64,000 nucleotides of DNA, taken from positions 372,001-436,000 of the forward strand of contig NZ_SOCE01000002.1 of NCBI RefSeq assembly GCF_004365175.1. The letters are read 5' to 3'. The DNA is from Kribbella voronezhensis. Lineage in GTDB: Bacteria > Actinomycetota > Actinomycetes > Propionibacteriales > Kribbellaceae. The notes beneath the pieces are model-generated. The model saw nothing but the letters and a program-made list of their open reading frames with translations, had not been told where the DNA came from and ran no database searches. Positions 59,883 to 64,000 of this stretch are shown piece by piece. The first letter of the stretch is position 1, and each line of letters opens with the position of its first letter. A program made the translations under genes and the position numbers.

Positions 59883-59921
59883 TCGGCGTACCGCTGATCA
59901 CTTTCGAAGGGGAATCCCCGC

Positions 59922-60485
59922 GTGGCATCGACGAACGACCTCAAGAACGGCATGGTGCTCAACCTGGATGGGCAGCTGTGGTCCGTCGTCTGGTTCCAGC
60001 ACCACAAGCCCGGCAAGGGCGGCGCCGTGATGCGCACCAAGCTGAAGAACGTGCTGTCCGGGAAGGTCGTCGACAAGACCTTCAACGCCGACGTCAAGGT
60101 CGAGGTGGCCAACGTCGACAAGCGCGACATGACGTACCTGTACAACGACGGCGGCTCCTACGTCTTCATGGACAGCTCCACCTACGAGCAGGTCCACATC
60201 AGCCCCGAGGTCGTCGGTGAGGCGTCGCACTTCCTGCTGGAGAACCAGGACGCGATCGTCGCCGTGCACGAGGACCTCCCGCTGTACGTCGAGCTCCCGG
60301 CTTCGGTCGAGCTCCTGGTGGAGTACACCGAGCCCGGGCTGCAGGGCGACCGCTCCACCGGCGGCACCAAGCCGGCCAAGCTGGAGACCGGCTACACGAT
60401 CCAGGTTCCGCTGTTCCTGACCACCGGCGAGAAGGTCAAGGTGGACACCCGCACCGGGGACTACCTCGGCCGCGTCACGTCCTGA
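59922..60485 (+). CDS. efp: Translation elongation factor P
   Basis: A 187-residue EF-P that rescues ribosomes stalled at polyproline. Three beta-barrel domains are present. The functional loop in domain I is HHKPGKGGAVMR with Lys32 at its tip; the palindromic PGKGP loop known for unmodified-Lys actinobacterial EF-P is replaced by PGKGG. TYEQVHISPEVVG and the C-terminal TGEKVKVDTRTGDYLGR are standard. GTG 59922 follows a GAAGGGGA site. nusB starts 35 bp after its stop. Confidence 0.96.
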   Translation: MASTNDLKNGMVLNLDGQLWSVVWFQHHKPGKGGAVMRTKLKNVLSGKVVDKTFNADVKVEVANVDKRDMTYLYNDGGSYVFMDSSTYEQVHISPEVVGEASHFLLENQDAIVAVHEDLPLYVELPASVELLVEYTEPGLQGDRSTGGTKPAKLETGYTIQVPLFLTTGEKVKVDTRTGDYLGRVTS

Positions 60486-60520
60486 GCCCTCGACGCCGAA
60501 ACAGGAGCTGACAACAGAAC

Positions 60521-60931
60521 ATGTCTGCCCGGAGCAAGGCCCGTAAGCGCGCCCTCGACGTCTTGTACGAGTCGGAGGTGCGGGGGCTGCCTGTCGGTGG
60601 CACCCTGGCCGACCGGGTAGCCGACAACGACCCGCCGGTGAACGAGTTCACCGTGGCGCTGGTCGAGGGTGTCTCGGAGCACATCGACCAGATCGACGAT
60701 CTGCTCGGTGCGCACTCGGTCGGCTGGACGCTGGACCGGATGCCGGCCGTGGACCGCAACATCCTGCGGATCGGGACGTACGAGCTGTTGTTCGACGAGC
60801 AGGTCCCGGATGTGGTCGCGGTGAGCGAGGCGGTCTCGCTGGCGCGGGATCTGTCCACGGACGAGTCGCCGGCCTTCGTCAACGGCCTGCTGGCCCGGCT
60901 GCTGCAACTCAAGCCGACCCTCGGGGTCTGA
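60521..60931 (+). CDS. nusB: Transcription antitermination factor NusB
   Basis: A 136-residue all-helical NusB that binds boxA RNA with NusE/S10 during rRNA transcription. ARKRALDVLYESEVRG at the N-terminus carries the Arg-rich RNA-binding helix; DRMPAVDRNILRIGTYELLF and VAVSEAVSLARDLSTDESPAFVNGLL are conserved. Its pairing with efp is usual. It converges on bldD across 288 bp. Confidence 0.95.
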   Translation: MSARSKARKRALDVLYESEVRGLPVGGTLADRVADNDPPVNEFTVALVEGVSEHIDQIDDLLGAHSVGWTLDRMPAVDRNILRIGTYELLFDEQVPDVVAVSEAVSLARDLSTDESPAFVNGLLARLLQLKPTLGV

Positions 60932-61017
60932 GACCCCGGACGACACCCAGGGCCGACAGCTCAACAGGCCGCGGAAGTCGTCAGGCCCGGAGAACTCACG
61001 GCCCTGGAAATTCTTCA

Positions 61018-61049
61018 GGCCCGGTACCGCCACGGTGCGGTGCCGGGCC
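61018..61049 (+). terminator. Terminator after nusB
   Basis: GGCCCGGTACCGC and GCGGTGCCGGGCC form a 13-bp stem (one G-T pair) around a 6-nt loop. The rest of the nusB-bldD gap (60932-61219) has no gene. Confidence 0.6.
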
Positions 61050-61219
61050 CTGTCAGCGTCCCCGTTCGTCGGCGCGGGGGGAACGGCCCCGGCCTGGTGG
61101 TGCTCACAGCGGTGTTCGACTTTCTTCGGTTCAGCGGCCCGTCCCTGTGAAGAGGGGCGGGCAGGCGGCCGCGGGCAAGCTGCTACGAGCCCCGGCCGTC
61201 TCTCATTCCCGGTGAAGCC

Positions 61220-61732
61220 TCAGGCGCCGGCTGCTTCGGCGTCCTCGACCTCTCCGCGGGCCTCCGGGTTCAGAACTCCCCAGGAGATGAAGCGCTCGGT
61301 CAGGGTGGTCGGCGACTCGTCGTAGATGACCGCCAGCGTGCGGAGGTCGTCCTGCCGGATCGACAGCACCTTGCCGTTGTAGTCTCCGCGCTGGGCCTGG
61401 ATGGTGGCCGTGTAGCGCATCAATGGGCCTGCCTCGCTCGTGTCGAGGTGCTGAAGCGCCTCCAGGTCGAGAATCAACCTGGGCGGTGCCGCAGCGGCAG
61501 CGGCCGCGCTGGCCGAGCCGGGCAGCAGCTCACGCATCGGCACACCGAAGAAATCGGCGAGCTCGGCGAGCTTCTGAACGGTGACAGCACGGTCGCCACG
61601 CTCGTACGAGCCGACGACGACCGCCTTCCAGCGACCCTTGGACTTCTCCTCGACTCCGTGCAAGGACAAACCTTGCTGCTGACGGATGGCGCGTAGTTTG
61701 GCGCCGAGTGACTTCGCGTATTCGCTAGGCAC
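61220..61732 (-). CDS. bldD: Developmental master regulator BldD
   Basis: A 170-residue close relative of Streptomyces BldD, the c-di-GMP-binding repressor of sporulation genes. The N-terminal Xre-type HTH is almost unchanged (LGAKLRAIRQQQGLSLHGVE, then WKAVVVGSYERGDRAVTV). The C-terminal domain ends QRGDYNGKVLSIRQDDLRTL and ISWGVLNPEAR, with the RGD...RxxD region used for c-di-GMP binding in Streptomyces. GTG 61732 has GGAGGGA nine bases upstream. An exact BldD box overlaps its own promoter, and a diguanylate cyclase gene lies elsewhere in the window. Confidence 0.96.
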   Translation of the reverse strand: MPSEYAKSLGAKLRAIRQQQGLSLHGVEEKSKGRWKAVVVGSYERGDRAVTVQKLAELADFFGVPMRELLPGSASAAAAAAAPPRLILDLEALQHLDTSEAGPLMRYTATIQAQRGDYNGKVLSIRQDDLRTLAVIYDESPTTLTERFISWGVLNPEARGEVEDAEAAGA

Positions 61733-61803
61733 GCTGGATCTTCCCTCCAACTTTGTCTTGTCCGGCTCGTCATGGAACGGCCGGGTTGGCGAAACCCCCC
61801 ATG

Positions 61804-61846
61804 GTTACACAGAGTAACAATATTCTGGTCGCGAGGCCAGCGTCAA
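61804..61846 (-). promoter_or_regulatory. bldD promoter with an exact BldD box
   Basis: On the minus strand TTGACG (61846-61841), an 18-bp spacer and TATTGT (61822-61817) form a promoter. GTTACACAGAGTAAC (61804-61818) fits the BldD box consensus NTNACNC(A/T)GNGTNAN at every fixed position and covers the predicted transcription start, implying autorepression. Confidence 0.8.
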
Positions 61847-61865
61847 GACGGCGTGTCACTTCCGA

Positions 61866-61930
61866 TACGATGTCAAGCGGTCCGAACGTCCTTTAAAGAC
61901 CCGTCCAGAGAGGCGGGAAAGGAGGAACGG
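61866..61930 (+). promoter_or_regulatory. pyrR promoter and PyrR-type leader
   Basis: TACGAT (61866-61871) is a likely -10. The leader contains CGTCCAGAGAGGCGGG (61902-61917), matching the PyrR-binding loop core UCCAGAGAGGCU found before actinobacterial pyr operons. It overlaps the start of GGAAAGGAGG, so PyrR-UMP binding could hide the ribosome-binding site. Confidence 0.6.
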
Positions 61931-61935
61931 TAGCG

Positions 61936-62559
61936 ATGAGCCCTGCCTCGGTACCTGTACCGCGCACAGTGCTGGATGCTTCCGACATTTCCCGGGCACT
62001 GACCCGGATCGCGCACGAGATCCTCGAGCGCAACCGGGGTGCCGACCCCGTCGTACTCCTCGGCATCCCCACCCGCGGGGTGGGACTGGCGAGCCGGATC
62101 TCCGAGCGGATCGCGGCCGTCGAGGGGCAGAGTGTGCCCACAGGGTCACTCGATGTGACGATGTACCGCGACGACATCGGCCTCAAACCGGCTCGTGCGC
62201 TCGAGCACACCGACATCCCGCCCGGCGGTATCGACGGCAAGGTCGTCGTGTTGGTCGACGACGTGCTGTTCTCCGGCCGGACGATCCGGGCCGCGCTGGA
62301 CGCGATCGGCGACATCGGCCGGCCCAAGGCGGTCCAGCTGGCCGTCCTGGTCGACCGCGGCCACCGCGAACTGCCGATCCGCGCCGACTACGTCGGCAAG
62401 AACCTGCCGACCTCGCTGGTCGAGCGGGTCACCGTGCACCTGACCGAGTACGACGGCGCCGACGCGGTGCTGATCGCCGACAAGACCCCTGCAACGTCCG
62501 AACAACCGAGGGTCAAGACCAACGGTTCTTCGGACGCAAGGGACGAGGTGAGGTTCTGA
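61936..62559 (+). CDS. pyrR: Pyrimidine operon regulator / uracil phosphoribosyltransferase PyrR
   Basis: A 207-residue PRTase-fold RNA-binding attenuator of the pyr operon. The PRPP motif is VVVLVDDVLFSGRTIRAALD, with VVLLGIPTRGVGLA and DVTMYRDD as other conserved segments. A 25-residue hydrophilic C-terminal extension follows the usual end. ATG 61936 has GGAGG about ten bases upstream. It is the first gene of pyrR-pyrB-pyrC and probably binds its own leader. The stop overlaps pyrB (TGATG). Confidence 0.95.
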   Translation: MSPASVPVPRTVLDASDISRALTRIAHEILERNRGADPVVLLGIPTRGVGLASRISERIAAVEGQSVPTGSLDVTMYRDDIGLKPARALEHTDIPPGGIDGKVVVLVDDVLFSGRTIRAALDAIGDIGRPKAVQLAVLVDRGHRELPIRADYVGKNLPTSLVERVTVHLTEYDGADAVLIADKTPATSEQPRVKTNGSSDARDEVRF

Positions 62560-63500
62560 TGCGCCATCTGCTGAGTGCCGGCGACCTGAGTCGCGACGAG
62601 GCCAACCTGATCCTGGACACCGCCGAGGAGATGCGCTCGCTGGCGGACCGGCCGATCAAGAAGCTGCCCGCGCTGCGCGGCCGCACGGTGGTGAACCTGT
62701 TCTTCGAGGACTCCACCCGGACCAGGATCTCGTTCGAGGCGGCGGCCAAGCGGCTGTCGGCCGATGTGATCAACTTCTCCGCCAAGGGCTCCAGTGTGAG
62801 CAAGGGCGAGAGCCTGAAGGACACCGCGCTGACGCTGCAGGCGATGGGCGCGGACGGCGTGGTCTGCCGACACGGCTCCTCGGGTGCGCCGCATCTGCTC
62901 GCCACCTCGGGCTGGATGACCGGCTCGGTGGTGAACGCCGGCGACGGGACCCACGAGCACCCAACGCAGGCGCTGCTCGACGCCTTCACCATGCGCCGGC
63001 ACCTCGGCTCGCTGGACGGCCGCCGGATCACCATCGTCGGCGACGTCCTGCACAGTCGGGTGGCTCGGTCGAACGTGTTGCTGCTGGCAACACTCGGCGC
63101 TGAGGTCACCGTGGTCGCGCCCCCGACGCTGCTGCCCGTCGACATGTCCGGCTGGCCGTGCGCCACGTCGTACGACCTGGATGCGACTCTGCCGAAGAGT
63201 GACGCGGTGATGATGCTGCGGGTGCAGCGTGAGCGGATGGGGGAGGCGTTCTTCCCTAGCGCTCGCGAGTACACCCGGCGGTACGGGCTGGACGTGCACC
63301 GGATGGCGCAGCTGCCCGACGAGGCCATCGTGCTGCACCCCGGCCCGATGAACCGGGGCATGGAGATCAGCGCCGAAGTGGCCGACTCCACCCGCTCGGT
63401 GATCGTCGAGCAGGTCACGAACGGCGTGGCCATCCGGATGGCCGTCCTTTATCTGCTGTTGTCAGGAAGTAACGAAACCAGCGAGGAGCCGCAAGCATGA
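62559..63500 (+). CDS. pyrB: Aspartate carbamoyltransferase catalytic subunit
   Basis: A 313-residue enzyme joining carbamoyl phosphate to aspartate. The carbamoyl-phosphate motif FFEDSTRTR is at 48-56, HPTQALLDAFTM carries the mid-domain signature and LHPGPMNRG the C-terminal one. No pyrI is present, as expected for this type. It overlaps pyrR by one base and pyrC by 4 bp. Confidence 0.97.
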   Translation: MRHLLSAGDLSRDEANLILDTAEEMRSLADRPIKKLPALRGRTVVNLFFEDSTRTRISFEAAAKRLSADVINFSAKGSSVSKGESLKDTALTLQAMGADGVVCRHGSSGAPHLLATSGWMTGSVVNAGDGTHEHPTQALLDAFTMRRHLGSLDGRRITIVGDVLHSRVARSNVLLLATLGAEVTVVAPPTLLPVDMSGWPCATSYDLDATLPKSDAVMMLRVQRERMGEAFFPSAREYTRRYGLDVHRMAQLPDEAIVLHPGPMNRGMEISAEVADSTRSVIVEQVTNGVAIRMAVLYLLLSGSNETSEEPQA

Positions 63501-64000
63501 CCGCGTACCTGATCACCGGGGCATCAATCGTCGGGGAAGGTGTCGCGGACCTGCTGATCGAGAACGGCGCGATCGTGGCCATCGGCAACGATCTGGCCCG
63601 GCCGGACGGCGTCGAGATCGTCGACGGGAGCGGCAAGATCGCGCTCCCCGGCCTGGTCGACCTGCACACCCACCTGCGGGAGCCGGGCCGCGAGGACGCG
63701 GAGACCGTTCTCACCGGGACCCGGGCCGCCGCGATGGGCGGGTTCACCGCGGTCTTCGCGATGGCCAACACCGATCCGGTCGCCGACACCGCCGGCGTGG
63801 TCGAGCAGGTCTGGCGCCTGGGCCGCGAAGCCGGGTACGCCGATGTCTACCCGATCGGCGCTGTCACGGTCGGCCGGCAGGGGACTCAGCTGGCCGAGCT
63901 GGGCGCGATGGCCGACTCGGCCGCCCGGGTCCGCGTGTTCTCCGACGACGGGGACTGCGTCTGGGACGCGGCGCTGATGCGGCGCGCGCTCGAGTACGTG
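63497..64000 (+). CDS. pyrC: Dihydroorotase (partial, 3' end beyond window)
   Basis: The first 168 codons of a type I dihydroorotase, which cyclises carbamoyl aspartate. The metal ligands His57 and His59 are in DLHTHLREPG, and AMANTDPVADT and FSDDGD follow. ATG 63497 overlaps the pyrB stop (ATGA). The frame is open to the last base of the window; about 260 residues are missing. Confidence 0.95.
   Translation, partial: MTAYLITGASIVGEGVADLLIENGAIVAIGNDLARPDGVEIVDGSGKIALPGLVDLHTHLREPGREDAETVLTGTRAAAMGGFTAVFAMANTDPVADTAGVVEQVWRLGREAGYADVYPIGAVTVGRQGTQLAELGAMADSAARVRVFSDDGDCVWDAALMRRALEYV

Noticed and set aside
60932..61219. Small genes between nusB and bldD
   Set aside because: Short open frames exist on the + strand but lack RBS and continue into the antisense of bldD; the gap is explained by a terminator.

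Overview
The window is high-GC actinobacterial chromosome. GTG starts are common, stop/start overlaps (ATGA, GTGA, TGATG) are frequent, and bldD, helR, an FxLD-type methyltransferase and a second secA are present. Gene content and order look most like the Kribbella/Nocardioidaceae branch of Propionibacteriales; that genus-level placement is an impression, not a search result. No tRNA, rRNA, CRISPR array, transposase or phage gene was recognised.

The backbone is a conserved housekeeping order read mostly on the + strand: ruvC-ruvA-ruvB, yajC-secD-secF-apt-relA (0.7-9.9 kb); an MBL hydrolase-hisS-aspS (15.3-19.1 kb); rarA-DUF948-DUF6167-alaS-ruvX-mltG-aroE (32.6-40.5 kb); a prepilin peptidase and aroC-aroK-aroB (43.8-49.1 kb); aroQ (54.1 kb); efp-nusB (59.9-60.9 kb); bldD on the minus strand; and pyrR-pyrB-pyrC, the last cut by the window end. 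Together these supply recombination, Sec export, purine salvage and stringent response, tRNA charging, murein synthesis, the shikimate pathway, translation and pyrimidine synthesis.

Accessory blocks split the backbone. 9.9-15.0 kb holds a Tat-type lipoprotein, three tandem 194-bp repeats, a DUF559-like protein, a SnoaL/TetR divergent pair and a DUF349 protein. 19.3-32.4 kb holds a GH19-like secreted hydrolase, AraC, VOC and GntR genes, a Tat-exported GxGYxYP protein, an ABC-2 exporter, GNAT, secA2, a diguanylate cyclase and an MFS transporter. 40.5-46.0 kb holds a Tat FAD oxidoreductase, a DUF2330 protein, an SRPBCC protein, an ADP-ribosylglycohydrolase and a tiny secreted protein. 49.1-53.7 kb holds an ECF sigma factor with its membrane partner and a HelR-like ATPase divergent from a TetR regulator. 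54.7-59.8 kb holds an oxidoreductase, EamA, MarR, the FxLD-type methyltransferase and a membrane-anchored Pro/Gln-rich protein.

Three things stand out. First, well-defined regulatory DNA: a 33-bp palindrome at gntR, four spaced CGCTAAG sites between marR and eamA, GGTTAAC boxes between helR and tetR, an exact BldD box on the bldD promoter, a PyrR-type leader at pyrR and a 24-bp palindrome at 45.7 kb. Second, at least nine genes carry a TANNNT-like -10 hexamer starting exactly 12 nt before the start codon, predicting leaderless mRNAs. Third, the 52.8-58.8 kb stretch concentrates repeat expansions inside and between genes (TetR insert, 105-bp tandem repeat, EamA tripeptide tail, 13-residue methyltransferase repeats).
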